A DNA stretch of 64,000 nt from Priapulus caudatus (lineage: Eukaryota; Priapulida; Priapulimorpha; Priapulimorphida; Priapulidae): contig NW_014577084.1 of the NCBI RefSeq assembly GCF_000485595.1, positions 479,124 to 543,123 on the forward strand. The letters run 5' to 3'. Positions 12,001 through 26,775 of the stretch are shown in pieces. The notes under the pieces are model-generated. The model did not search any database, was not told where the DNA came from, and saw nothing but the letters and a program-made list of their open reading frames with translations. The position numbers and the translations under genes are program-made. Numbering within the stretch: the stretch's first letter is position 1; each line of letters begins with the position of its first letter.

Positions 12001-14734
12001 AAAGCGTCTTACGTCCTCAATTGTTGCTTGCATTACAGGCCCATCAGATGAAGTGAGCTCACAGAGTTGTAGTAGAAACGAGGAATACGTGCCCTGCATC
12101 GTCCTGATGGGTGAACAAACGATCTGATAGAATTCTGGCACACCATAAAAAACGTATAATTTATTCGCTTAAATTTAATATACTGACAAACAGTAAGTCA
12201 AACCTGTTATTTTAGGAAGCTGACAGTCCTCATTGCCTGGTAACAGCGTTGGTTCAATACTTTGTGGTACTTCGCCTGGTAGTAAAAAAGTACAAACTTA
12301 CTCAAACATTCACTTATATAATATGGCTGCCGTGTTATTGCGGACGATTTTCTTCATGAAGCTTCACTCACTGGTAGATTTGTATACCTTCTGTTTATTA
12401 CCATGTCGAAAATGTACATAGCATGCCATGTAATATGTACATAACATACATGTAAATAACATACCATGAAAAAAAAATTCCATTAACAATATCATAGTAA
12501 TGTCTAATGACTAATGAGACATTAGTCATTATTACTGACTTCTTAATAAATTTGCTGGTATATTTACATGTACGTATGTAGATCATACAATGGTCAAGTG
12601 ATCGAGGAACGTTAACACAATAACTGCAATATTATTCATTTAATCGATGTTAATCTGCCGATGATGAATATATTGCGTACATAAAAACACATATAACAAT
12701 GTATTTTTTATTGATTATGATTTGAATTGTTTTAATAGTTATTCCAATCGGCCTTCCCATTCGCCGTTACAGCTTATTTATATATATATATGCTTGGACC
12801 AGGCGTGGCTCTATTCTGCTTAGTCAGGTAACTCGCAGCCCGACTTGCCACACCCTCCAAGTATAATGCGTGGCTTACCTTGGTCACAGGATCGTGGGTA
12901 AGCTAGCTGCAGGCCTGCGTTGTCCTGCTTAGCGCAGTCGAGTTCACACGGGTTGCTGTACGTGTTCCCATCGCTGCCACACTGTGGGTCATACTCCCTC
13001 GTGCAAATACAAGGAACTGATGGTCCAGGTCCTACAACATGAAGTAATATTAGCAGGCATGCCCTTTGAGATTGAAATTTTCATCAACATGTCCAGTCTG
13101 TAGCATGGTGCTACTGGTATGTTCGGTCCTGTAATTAGAAACATTACTGTAACTGAAAGGAATGATAGACAATAACTTGGCTATTCCGATTAGTTTACCT
13201 ATATATATATATATATATATTCCACTTGGCAAACATACATGCGCGGAGGAAATTTGCAGCCCATCTTTCGCTCTCTTCCCATTAGAATAGACATCATAAT
13301 AGTAATCAATCATTATTATTCATTACGTATATATTGGTGTGTTTTGGGTATGCTACCAACATGAACATATGTATACCCTATGTTTATATATATATGTTCC
13401 CTATAGAGAGTATACATATTTTCATGGTACCTTGGTCACAGGATCGTGGATAAGCTATCTGCAGGTCTGCGTTCGCTTGTTTTGCGCAGTTTAATTCGCA
13501 TGGGTTGCCATAGGTTTTCCCATCACTGCCACACTGTGGGTTATACTCCCGGGTGCAAATACATGGTGTTGGGGGTCTACTCGGTTCTGTAATGAGAAAA
13601 AGTACTTCAAATTATATATTATTGTCTTTCAAGTGTGACGATTAGGCTGAAGGGTTTAATTTGCTATATTATTTATTTAATTCATAATCAGGATATTTAC
13701 ATTGATCAAGTATGAATATTTTTATTTTTCGATATCTGGGAGAAGCGGTCCTTTGCCCCCCCCCCCAGTTTCCAGAGGCTTCCAGGGCCTTGATAGACAT
13801 TTTTAATAGCAAATGATTTGTGAATATATGCTGTCTGTACTTCAAATATATAATGCCAAATAACAACATTTCTATTGGCAGATACTGAGTATATCGGAAT
13901 GCAGATTTGACACCATTCTATATAGTAGCGAAGCACAGTCTTAGATTGGGAAACACAGTCTTAGATCCTTATTTTATTATTTATTATCTATAAATATTAT
14001 CTGTCTATAGATCTATTGTTTTGGCATTCTTCAAAAGCTGCCCTCGGATGAAAACCACATTATGTGCCGATCTATACCTTGGTCACATGATCGTGGATAA
14101 GCTAACTGTAGGTCTTGGTTTGGTGTCTTTGCACAGATCAGTTGACACAGGTTGCCATATGTTTTCCCATCACTGCCACACTGTGGGTCATACTCCGAGG
14201 TGCAAATGCATGCTGGTACTAGTCTAATCGGTTCTGTAATGGGAAATATTACATTAAATTATTATACTTAAACGGTTATTTAAGAGTGTTTATCACTGAT
14301 GTTCCGGCAGTGAAATCCTGAACATGATGGTCCTCACCGTCCTGCACCTCTTTTAGTTCAGCAAACATTACGAGAGGGCACCAGTTTACGGGGTGGTCTT
14401 ATGTGGCGTTGCGAGCAATGCGCGCTCATTAGAATTGTTCACACTCTGCACTTGTCGGTTATGATCCCTGATTATGTGAAATTCTTAGTTTATTTGGCTT
14501 ACATTTAACACTAACTATGGCTTCTAAGAGATATACAAGTCATTGGCGGTGTCAAGCGTAAAAACCAGTCATTATCGAGATTGTTTAATTTATGCTTCTA
14601 GCAGTCCAGGGTGCTTTAAAGTCTAAGTAAATTAGTGGGTCTTGGGGGTATTGTTGAATCATTATTACGTGACTTCTGGTGGTCCGGTAAGATATTGAAT
14701 CCGGCAAGGGTGTTTGCCGGAAAATTGGTGGTGT

Positions 14735-14793
<59 letters not shown>

Positions 14794-17700
14794 TGTGTGC
14801 GTGCGTGCGTGCGTGCGTGCGTATGTATATATGCTAATAACGATGATTACGGTCACTTCGCTCCATACCATCTTCAATCAGAGGTGGCAATGTCGGTTCC
14901 TCGGGGCAGCATACAGCAGCGGCATCAGCGATCTCCGTGAAACACGTATACTTGGCCGGACATGGTGACTCTGACCAGCACACTCGGTTCTTAGAAGGAT
15001 TTTCTGGGTCACGTAGTGGTTCTCCTACTCGGCAGGGATTGAATGGAGGCGGTATCTCTGCAAGGGAAGTTGTTACAACATTGTTACTAGCGGAATCTAT
15101 GCGTTACCTAAATACACGCCTAACAATTTTTATGAATCTATACTATTGATATCACGTTACGTTACCAGACATTGCAATACGTCGCATCACGTTACGTTAC
15201 AGTACAGTACAGTACCAGTACAGTACAGTACAGTACAGTACAGTACAGTACAGTACAGTACAGTACAGTACAGTACAGTACAGTACAGTACAGTACAGTA
15301 CAGTACAGTATACAGTACAGTACAGTACAGTACAGTACAGTACAGTACAGTACAGTACAGTACAGTACAGTACAGTACAGTACAGTACAGTACAATACAA
15401 TACAATACGGTGCAGTACAGTACAGTAAAGCACAGTATATAGTAAAGTAAGGTACATTCACTCTTATATTTACACTATGTCTATTTTGTTCATCGTTCAT
15501 AAGTCTATCAATCATTGCTTTTACCCGTTCTTCTAAACGCGCACAAACTCACCGCCGCTGCACACAGGCACGCACGCATGCACGCGCGCATCAACATCAT
15601 AGAAATTTGAAGCTTAAAAGCCTGGAAAGTATGGTTATACTAGTAAACTCATGATCATGGTAGCTATGGGTTAATAGCACAACTTATTACCTTACCTGAC
15701 TGTTTGATGGCTGGGTAGCACATTCTCGCCACCCTGCATGCTCCTGCTGCTCGGCAACATTTATCACCCTTCTGTGCACAGTCTGCATCGGCATCGCATA
15801 TCCTCACTTCCCGTACAGGTAAGGGGCAGTCGAAAAACACTGACAGGTCAGGACAAACCAATGGGTCATCTAGTCTCGAGTCCAGTGCCTGGGAATGCAA
15901 CAATATGTATATTTGTAAGCATTTTGAAACAGAAATTTAACGCAAAATGTAATGTGTAGTCTTAGATGTGGGCCATACGGATAACGAGTTAACATACGAA
16001 AGGTAGAGGTGACCTACAATCTAGCTTGACCGGTAGTATATTTTGTACAATTTGTGTTCGCAAACATACTCTAACATCGTATATCTACTAGAAGATTTTA
16101 ACGCAATTACCACGGAACACGGAGTGGTTATTCAATGACCCGTTTATTGCTTGATGTCACGGTATCCAAAGTTGTAGGCCTAAGTATAAATTTGGAAGTC
16201 CCATAAAATTAAACAGTGCAGCAATTTGTAGTGATTTCGTTGGTTCGTCTGCTGAAGTTTTATGGGATGCCGCGAGTTTTGAGCTGACTCAGAACACGCC
16301 TCGTCAAGAATAACTGCTTAAATTGAAATGGCTTCATTTATGCTACTCATATTTGATGTGTGCGCACTCCGAAACCATTACAAAGTCGAAGCTAGAGGCC
16401 AATGGTCAGGAGCCGGCAATTAATAGGCAAATGCCGTATTTACATATGTAGTAAAGAGACCCTAGTCAAATGTCAGTAAGCCCCGGTCGGATTTCAATTG
16501 TTTTCACGATGTGGTAGGGCACAACTTGTAATTTTTTATTGCTAACCTACCGTTTTCTAAACTCTAGATAAAAGACCAGTAAATTTAATGTCATCATTTG
16601 CTATCCGATAAAGACTGTACGATAATTCTTTTCAAGAGAAAGCGCTAACATCGATTATTATTCGCAATATAATCTAGGATAAAAAGGGCTTATTATGTTT
16701 AAATTTATTATATACTCGGGATTATTTCTTAAAAATGTTAAGCCCTCGGCTAGGACGCAACTCTTCGTACATATGGGGAATTTACATTTTGTGGTTTTCT
16801 TTAAAAAGTATCAACAGACCTATTAGTGGAATTCTCTCGTTAAATTTGCCGTTTTGCCTGTTGACCCTTAAAGTTTGAGCTTATGTGAGCTTATAACGTC
16901 ATTCTGCGTCATGACCCTATATTCCGAATATCATTCCCTTTCTGATAGCACACCGGAAATACGGGAAACCCTAACGTCTGAGAAACCATCAGCTGCGGCA
17001 GACAGATTTCCGGGCAATATTCTGTGCGATACGGATATGAACGTAGCACCTACCCAACATCGCAAGCTGTGGAATTATTGTTAAACTCTCCGGTTAGAAA
17101 AGACGATTTCTACACCGACAAACGAGATTTTGGGTGATATTGTGAGCCGGCTAGGGGTCTCCCAGAGAAATACTAGGAAATGACGAGGACCGATCGAGCG
17201 TGGATGAAGAAAGCTCACAGCGCCAATATAGAGAAATGGTCGGTTAAGGCGATTGCGGGTCAAAGATGCACAAGGATACACTATATGGGTTATATCTAGC
17301 TCACGCGCGATTCCAATACGACGGGGTCTGCAGTTAGAATTGATTACGGCGCATTTTCTTATGAATGGGCTACGATCAAATGCAATCTGCCGTCTCGACA
17401 CTCTCCGTCTCACGTCTCCCAGCTTTTTTATTTAGTTTTTTTGTTCAGTCGTTTAACAAACCACGGATGAACCATCTATTGTGTGTGAATAAACGTTTAG
17501 GTACATGTAGGTAATGTTACATGTTAGGTACATGTTAGGTAATGGTGATTAGTTTAAATATGAAATGAAATAAATTTATTAATAAAGATAAATATATAAG
17601 AAATAAATAAATAAATAAATGAGAAAATCGGATGTAAATTTATTCATCGGTCAACATCAATTGGTTATATGTAAAAGATTATGCATAGACATCTTGCAAA

Positions 17701-20700
17701 CAAAAATCTTGTCGATGTTTACACCCCTCGGTCACTGTCGGTATTTTTATCTAAGTTATTTACCTTTACTTGTTACCGGATTTACCATCATCTACATGTA
17801 ACCTACCCTAACACCAGCAGAAGGTTAATGTCAAACATTAATAACATCATATCCAACTGCTGATGTTACTATTCTTATAAGGAGTTTCGTTCGTTCAAAC
17901 GTGTACATTAAAAGGTTAATTATACACAAAAGTACACGTTTCTGTCAATAAAAAGCAATTTGCATTCTAGACGTGAATACTATTACCAGGTCGTAAACCG
18001 GATGTTTTAATAATACGACGACACGTCTATTATTGTGAGTATTTGCGGTTACAAAGCTCCAATTCAATGCATTGGCATGTTTGATGTGGGGATGGGGTGT
18101 TGGTTTGTATTTAACTATAATTGCATTTAAAACTAAAGTAAGAGCGGCATACTGTACAACATAGCCAGCCAGCCACGTGTGTTTTTTTAATCATAGGAGC
18201 ACTCTTTATCCCGTAGCTATCAATAATTTTTGTAACGACGGCGGTTACGGAAAACGATTACATATGAATACGTAACTAGCCCTACTATTAACATCATTGT
18301 ATTAATAGCCACTAAATAGATTATTCTACTCATTCATATATGATTCCAAATAGCAAATCCTGTTAGTAATGACATATTATTCATATCTGCGCATGCGTGC
18401 ATACTGTGCACGCGCGCGCGTATACCTCTGTGCATGCATGTTTGGGCGCGCGCGTACGTCTTTGCATGCATGTTTGGGCGCGCGCGTACGTCTGTGCATG
18501 CATGTTTGGGCGCGTGCGTGCGTGCATGCGCGCGCGATAAGATATGCCTAAGCGCTTTATGCTGGCCCTTGCCCATTAATAGCCACCTGCGCGGTCTTCT
18601 CTCCCATGCACTTGGCCTCGCAAGCGTCTACTGTCTCGAAGTTGTTGGCGTTGGCATTACAGCCTCCATAGATGAATGACTCACAGGTTCCCGTCTCAGA
18701 GTTGTAGTAGAAACGAGGAATACGTGCCCTACATCGTCCTGAGGGGTAAACAAATGTTTCGCAATTTTCACGCCAGCGCCTGACACGGCCCGTCACCGAT
18801 GTGTATAATATTGTGGAGAACGGGTGCCAACGCTATAATGATGTTTCTGAAATAGTTTACCATCTTCACCTGATTTAAAGTCACGAAGCGAAGTACGAAA
18901 ATGTTATATTGTTATGTGACAGTCGTAGAAACCAACCTGTTCGCTTGGGAAGCTGGCAGTCATTCTTGGTTGGTAATTGTTGTGGTACCACGTTTTGCCG
19001 CACATTACCTTTTCAAAGGAAATTTTTTCAATCATTTTAGTACAAGCTAAGTAGCCAGAATATTGGAAGTGGGAATGATATAAATAGCATATTATATTCT
19101 AATAATAGCACCGAGGCAGAACACAACGGGATTCCAAGGAACTAATCCTGGAATAAGATAGAAAACACTTTACAAAACTGAGTTCGCTGACGGCTCTCCG
19201 CTATGGAACTAACTGAGTCGGATTAAAAGCTTGGATCATGTTCTTGGGTGTAATTACGTAATGCTACTTGTATGTTCGGTGCTGTAATAAGAAATGTTGG
19301 TGTCTAATATCTCTATTGTAAACCATACCTTGGTCACAGGATCTAGCATAAGCTAGCTGCAGACGTGAGTTAGTTTGTTTGGCGCAGTCGAGTTCACACG
19401 GGTTGCTGTACGTTTTCCCATCGCTGCCACACTGTGGGTTATACTCCCTCGTGCAAATACAATTCTGTGGCCTGCTTCGCTCTGCATTAAAAAATATTAC
19501 CTAATTACACTTATTTAAAATGAAATCGCGTTAAACACAGTTTACTTGAATTTTAAGAGAGGATATAAAGAGAATTTGAACGGATCTACTAAAAGAAATA
19601 ATGTAAGTAACCTATATAACATAATTCTTGAAGTTCTACGTTGCATAATAAAGCTAAAAGAGAAATATCTTATTACATAAAGCGTTGTTCGTTTTGATAA
19701 AACAATCGGATTAATCACTGGAGGACGCAAAAGCATTCTTTTTCTATCTAATGTGACATTGAAGCGTCTTACTTATGGAAAAACTTATCCAATATTTTTA
19801 CGTCCCGAAAATCGTAGGTCTTTTGCAGCTGCTTTATTTGCCTTGACATTATTGATACTATTAAATTATTTTAACGTAATTGCTATAACTAACATTTTTA
19901 TTCTCACATTCGTATCAGGAATAAACTCCTGATATAGTTTTCATCGACATCACTGTACAGGCTCCATGCTACCCATTGCAATTTGTTGAATTTAAGCATG
20001 TGCCAAAGTCGACCTCACGTCGTCTGTATGTAAGTAAATCATGGTGCGAAACATGGTAGATGATATGTTATACCCAAAGGTCTAAGTAGTGAGATCTGTG
20101 GCTGCGGGCAGCACACGGCTGCTGCATCTGCTAGGCTGGTGTCGCATATGTAGTTGGCAGGACACCGGTTGCCCCGGGAACACGTTTGAGGGCTGCCATT
20201 TGCATTCTTCAAGGCTGGTCCCGGACGACAGCGGTTGTCATCATCTGCTGCCCGAGCTACCGAAATATGAACGCAACTACTATGTCAACACATTATTAAT
20301 GACAGTTAAGTACATGTTCAAGCATATGTTTATTAAGAAACAAAATTTAATTAAATTCTAAATTACAAAATCGGATGGTTTCTTTACACGATAATGACAG
20401 AATTGCCGCAACATACATTATACATTCTGGAAACCTTTGAGTAGCAATAGCAACCGCCAGCAATGACTAACCTGTAGAAGAAGATACACCTTCAATGCAC
20501 ATTTTCTGTACTCTACAAGATCCCGGAGCATTGCAGCAAAGCTCTCCTTGACTACAGCTTGCGTCCCCAGAACACCGTATAGGGTTGTCCACCGGGCAGA
20601 AGAACAGACTTGTTAGATCAGGGCATATGGTAGCAACTGCGGGTGGAAACATTTACGTTAACGGTTTTTACTTGAATATCATGTTTGAACCGAAAGGTAA

Positions 20701-23700
20701 ATGTTATTAAGTTTCATTGGTATAAACATTAATGAGAACATATTTCAACTGACTATAGATAACTAAATTTATTTCCGATTAAGCACCATATTTTGTTTCA
20801 GTAACTGTAATATAGGGTAAATTTCTATTAGCATTTCTATTTTACGTACCTGTTGCACACTGAACAACATATGGGCAGAAGTCACTAGAGCAGCGAACTT
20901 GCTCTGCTTTACACTCCGTCCCTGATTTGCAAGTTACCAGCTGAAATTTGTTAACATATGTCATAGTAGTTATTGGCCAATGTCGTTTCGTATTTAGTAA
21001 TACCGTCACTCCATTAATTGTGGAGATTGCTATTGTCTGCAAATTGACACAAATCATAATTCACCGTCTTATCGTTGATATATGAAACATTTACTATATG
21101 GTACCATAGCATATTTTCTTGTGCCAGAGGTACAGTAGAGATGCAATTGAGTATTTTCCTATTATCGGATGCCTCACCTGGCAAGGGTTAAAATCACACT
21201 CGCACTTTTCGCATTGAGTATCTTCATCCCATGTGTACCTCACACCAAATTCGCATTCGAGGTTATCACACGATACTCTGCTGCAGTGACTGGTATCTAG
21301 TGGATGAAGAAATTTACTTCATTGACATCGTGTAGCAGATAAATTTTAGTTTGACTTGTGTCTTAAGGGCAGACTCTGACGTCATTGCTGTGTCGCGATT
21401 ACGCGACCTCTTACGAAGTGAACGTCTAGTAATGGGAACATGTTAGATACCACGTCATAGTCACCAATGGCTTAACACACTCTGGCAGCGGCCGCCTAGG
21501 CGACGCGACGTAAGTGTCAGAGAGGATTCAGGCCAATGACAGGGAAAAGAAGAAGAGGAGCAGGAGCATGAGGAGGAGAAGGGAGAGGAAGAGGAGGATG
21601 AAGAAGAAAGGCACCTGCCTCTATTTGGCAGTAAATGTATTAATTCAAGGCGTTAATAGTACTTCTTTTTTACTTATATAGATACAAACAAGGTCGTATT
21701 AAGAATGCTAAATAATTAGCTTCATACGCTCTTGATACAAACGAATTGTATCGAGGCAAAGCTTAATGATCTTACCGGGACAAGTGGGTAGCTGGGCTGC
21801 CACTCTCGTTTCGTATATTGCAGCGCCGTGTTCCGTCATACAGTAGCACGTTCCATCGTTAGTATCGCACTGAATCTGCTCGAAGCCGCCGTACGCGTCA
21901 CAGTATGGCGTGTACTTCTGTAGATCAGCGATGTTCGCGTTCGCGTCTTCGACATCATATTGCTGCCGCTGCACTCCCGTATTAGCTGCTTTAATTTGAC
22001 ATGCTGAAATAGAAGCAATATATCTACAGGAGCACTCCTAAAATCACGCATTTAGATCCCGATGAGACCATTTATTTCACAATCGGTGAGTAGCTTTGTG
22101 GCTTAGAACGGGGTGTGCAAAGCGAATTTGTGAAAAATGAATGTGTAAAATCACTAGATATGAGCACAAGTAAGACGGACACTCGTTTCAACTTGAGTAG
22201 GTTGACTGCCTCATTACTTAGCGAACATACCCTTTACGTTCCCTTGTGCAACTAGAGGTTGATGTGGTTCTATGCCTAGTGGTATATTCACACCCACGTA
22301 CCTGTTAGTGATTCAGGCACTGCGCACACCTGCCCACATTCGCGTGACCCACAACAGCGCCCCAGCCTACTGCAATCTTGATCGTTTTCACAGGCAGTAG
22401 CAGATTCGCACTGACTGCGTGTGAGGAAAGTCTCGCTGGGGCATGGCCCCTGCTTCGGATCCAAGGTAGCTCCTGCACCTACGAAGACCAGATGTAAATT
22501 TTGGAGATATTTTGGTTCGAGTGTGGATTGATTTGTGATGCGGGTAATTGCGGTTTATGGCTTGCGCTCCTAATTTATAAAATAAATAATAGAGCGTCAT
22601 TCGTAAGTAGGAATTACGGATGTTAACGCACGCACGCATGCACCAATTTACACGCGTATCATGCACGCACACACGCGCCAATACACGCGTATGCACGCAC
22701 GTACACTTTGCGCGTATCATCCCGGCGTAAAACTTCACCAACCGCGCAAGCTAATGCAGTTGTAATTATACACAATACCTGAGCACTGCACAAGGCAGTC
22801 GAGGTAAGAGTCGAAGTTATTGCCATTGCCTCCACAGCCAGTGTAAGTGAAACGTTCACAGCGGTTGCTGGCGGGGTTGTGATGCCAGCGCATATGAAAA
22901 CCGTCACAGTTACCTGCACTGACCGATTGAGTGCAGACGTCGGCCTCTCTCGCTGCGAATAAAAGTGAATGAAACTGTGTCTCGTAAATTCACGGCAGTT
23001 TTCTGGAGGATTGCATAGAAATTAATTTCTATTAACAGCCGCTGTGACGACCGCAAATACGACTCGATGTGCCATTGTTCTGTTCGGCGATGCTAGTACT
23101 ATAGTATATGACGCACATCTTTCAAATTACACTGTTTTATGATGAGTATTCTAATCAACTGGTAAATAACTTCGTGCGTGTTGTTATGCTTATATTTGTG
23201 TAATTTAGCACGCGTGGTTGGAGTGGTCGTCATTCACAGGACTAAGAATGAAGGTTATATGAAAGAGTTGCATTACACGTCTGACATGATCGAGCTTACG
23301 CGCGCATCTGCTCCTGCACTCCTCGTACGTCGCGAAGTTGTTGTCGGTTCCGCTGCAACCACCGTAGATGAAGCGCTCGCACTCTCTCGTGTCCTTGTTG
23401 AACCACCAGCGCGGAATGTACGCGAGACACATGATACCGCTCGCGCCGTGCCGGGGCATCTCGCATACTGCTGTCGTACGAATTACACAACAACAAAGGG
23501 AATCGTTGACGGACGTCAAAGATCACATACGGATCAGGATGGCGAGTAAGGTTTATATCCTAACCAAGAGTAGATAATAACATGTGTGTTATTATCTACT
23601 CTTGATCCTAACGTAACTGGCGCAGCTTTCTAAACTCTGTATTATATTTTCTAATTGAATTAACATCGTATATCAGTTCATATATGAAATCCACAATTCA

Positions 23701-26700
23701 TAAATGGGGCTGTTTTTGTTTCTACATAGGTACTGCTTTGATAGTTGGATGAGGAGGAGGAGGAGGATTGGGGATGAAAAATGAGGAGCGGGAGGAGGGG
23801 GAGGAGGAACGTTGAAGAGGAGGAGAAGAGTGAATAGGAGAACGAAGAAGCGGAAAGTATAGAAAGTAGATAGAGATTAAGTAGGGGAGAGAAGAACTAA
23901 GGACGTAGACGAGGTGGATATAGGAGGAGGAACCAAGTATGTTAAGTTATAAATGGGAAGGTAACGAACGAGAGTAAAGGGATAAGACGAGGGTGAGGAC
24001 GCGGATAAGAGATGGTGGGAGAACAAAGAGAAAATAGGGTTGATGAGAAGTTGCGGGTAGAAATGCTGATGATAGAAACGTGGATGGGAATGAAACGGAG
24101 GGCGAGTGTGCATACGTTTCTCTCCTTCTCTCTCTCGCTCGCTCTTTCTCTCCTCCCATTAACCATAGCTCATAAATTCATACTGCATTACTGCCTAGCG
24201 ACTATACTTTCGATGTCTGTCAAAATACCTTTATCGAGTAGTCCCGATATAAAATTCTGCTCCTTAGATTGCTGCAGGCAAGTGCATGTCCGACAGCCGC
24301 TCTCATCGTATTCATAGTCGTCGCAGTTGCTGCTGCACTTGAAGAACGGACAGCCCAGGGGAAGACCGGGGTCGCTGGTGCTCTCCGGACGACATTCGCA
24401 CGTCAGACACCCGTTGTCGAGTCTGCGTAGTCCCGTCTGACACTGCAGTGCGCAGCGCGGTGATTCACACGCCGCCTCCTCGCACTCGCACGTCTCGCAG
24501 CCATTCTCGTTCTTCTTGAAGCCAAGCGCACAGAACATGCGACACGTACCCTTCGGCGGGCACAGGGTGACTGCCAGTGCGTCGTTGCACTCGCAGATAT
24601 CGCAACCATTGGTGTCCTTTTTGAATCCTCGTTGACAGAATAATCTACACTGCGCTCTTGGGCAGGTGGTAGGCGTGTTGTCGTTGCACTCGCAGATATC
24701 GCAACCGTTGGTGTCCTTTTTGAATCCTCGCTGACAGAATAATCTACACTGCGCTCTTGGGCAGGTGGTAGGCGTGTTGTCGTTACACTCGCACGTATCG
24801 CAACCGTTGGTGTCCTTCCTTCTGCCGAACTCGCACTGGTTACGACATCGTACGGCCGGACACTCCGCTGGAGCCTCTAGGCACTCGCAGGTATCGCAGC
24901 CTTGTTCGTCCTTCACCCGGCCGTATTCGCAGTAGATTCTGTTACAATAAATTAATTGCGACTCCTGATTTGCTTTCTTCATTTAACGTTTCTAACTACA
25001 TTTTCCAAAACCGGAAAATCAAGGTTATGTTACCCGCATATTTACTAACTAAACGGGATATTAGGTATATACTACAACTTACAACTTGTAATACACACAT
25101 ACGTATCGATGCTATTGGCGCTTTTTAGCCATGACCTACATACATATATCTAGCTTATTGGTATGTCCGTTGAATAACGTATATTTAAACATTTTGCATT
25201 TAGCAGCTTCATTGGCAAACGGCACTTTCGTAATGTATCGGTCGTTTGGGACGTTATGGGTCAGTTTCGTACTCGCGGAATCATGTACCGGCATAGACGG
25301 TGCGTGCAGTGTGTGGGCACATCAGCCGGAACCACTCCCCTAGACATGCATTCCGGGAAAGGCAAATCGCAGGGTGCTCGTATGCAGTATACTTCCCTCA
25401 GCACACACACTTCATCGGGGCCACACTGGATGTCATTGCAGGACGGCTCTAGGCTGGCCTCTTCCGGACTCGTGTTTACTGTAACACGTGGAGTTCATCA
25501 ATATCTCAGCCTCGCCCGCAAAAATACCGAGGGCGCTACGATCGCAATTCTTTCGATGGAGTGCTGGCTCTTATGGATCGTAGCAGCGTAGTGTCTTGTT
25601 AGATAGTCTCCATATCAGATAGAGCCAGTACAGCGTCGCAGATTCGATGTTAAACTAGGACTTTATTAGTAACTTGACACATACAAATATATACATACTG
25701 TACATACTATATCCTAGGTTACGTCCATATTGGAACCCGCCTGGCTGTCTCTCGTGATCTACCCTCTCTCGGTCTCTCCTCTCCGTATCGCTATCTTAGT
25801 TACTCGATTACTCTATATATTTTTATCTCTATTACGCCCCATATATATATAGTATTTCAAAGGTATGTCGGACGCTTCTTCGATCCGACCGGTTGTCACC
25901 AGCTTCTTATTCTAGCAGTAACACATTAACGTGCGATTGTCGTTCAACTCATGCAGGGTGCGCGGTGGGGCTACGACGAGCATATCGAGCCTGGTAAACT
26001 TGTTGAGGCGCGCCGCGCAGCTTAATTAGAATGCAGTTAGTTACCATACAGATACAATACGAGCTTAATTGTTATTTCGGGGTGGGGCTGGTGAGTTCGC
26101 TGACTTACCGATGCATTTAGCCAAGGGTGGGCATGGAGCTCTGACGCACTGTACATCTACTGTCTCGCAGTGCCTATTATCTCCGCAGTATATACCCTAT
26201 AGAAATACACGACACATAGCCTGAGCGGTACACGGCTGTAAAACAATGAACCAGCAAGGTTTGTAATGAAAAAATGTCCTTACGACGATTAATAGCGATA
26301 AAGGATATATTAACTGTAAAAATTGCTACCGTTAATTGATAGGTAAATTAACAGATGAATAGAACATGAAAATTGGAATCCAAATAGAACATTTGGAAAG
26401 ACTGTTTGCGATTTGCCTACCTTGTAAGGTAATTAAGGCTGTGTCGACTTGGCAGTCTTACAACAGGTAAGGCTTTAACATGTGCATTAACCATCTGCGT
26501 TTGCCTACCTGACAGGGCGAAGACCGACATTCACAAATTTCGCATCCATCACCATCAAGCGCCAATCCATGCTCACACGACATGGAGCAAACTACAGGGG
26601 GGCACGGATGAGTGTCTGTAGATAGAAAATATGGTGAACCCTACAGTACACGTTTCTTATTACACACACGCGCACGCACACGTTCGCACGCACGCATTCA

Positions 26701-26732
26701 CTCACGCGCTCGCATGCACGCACACGCGCGTG

Positions 26733-26775
<43 letters not shown>

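Larger units (their letters stand above)
11860..12290. repeat. Paralogous segment of 18.49-19.01 kb
   Basis: The GCGC-rich stretch, the phrase GATAAGATATGCCTAAGCGC, both Kunitz exons and the intron between them recur in the same order at 18.49-19.01 kb. A second copy of the exon end (GCGCGGTCTTCTCTCCCATG) at 11858 shows further local rearrangement. Confidence 0.8.

Noticed and set aside
15187-15515. Long open frames on both strands (YCTVL- and QYSTV-type peptides)
   Set aside because: They are created by the CAGTA pentamer repeat, which has no stop in these frames. Composition is purely periodic.
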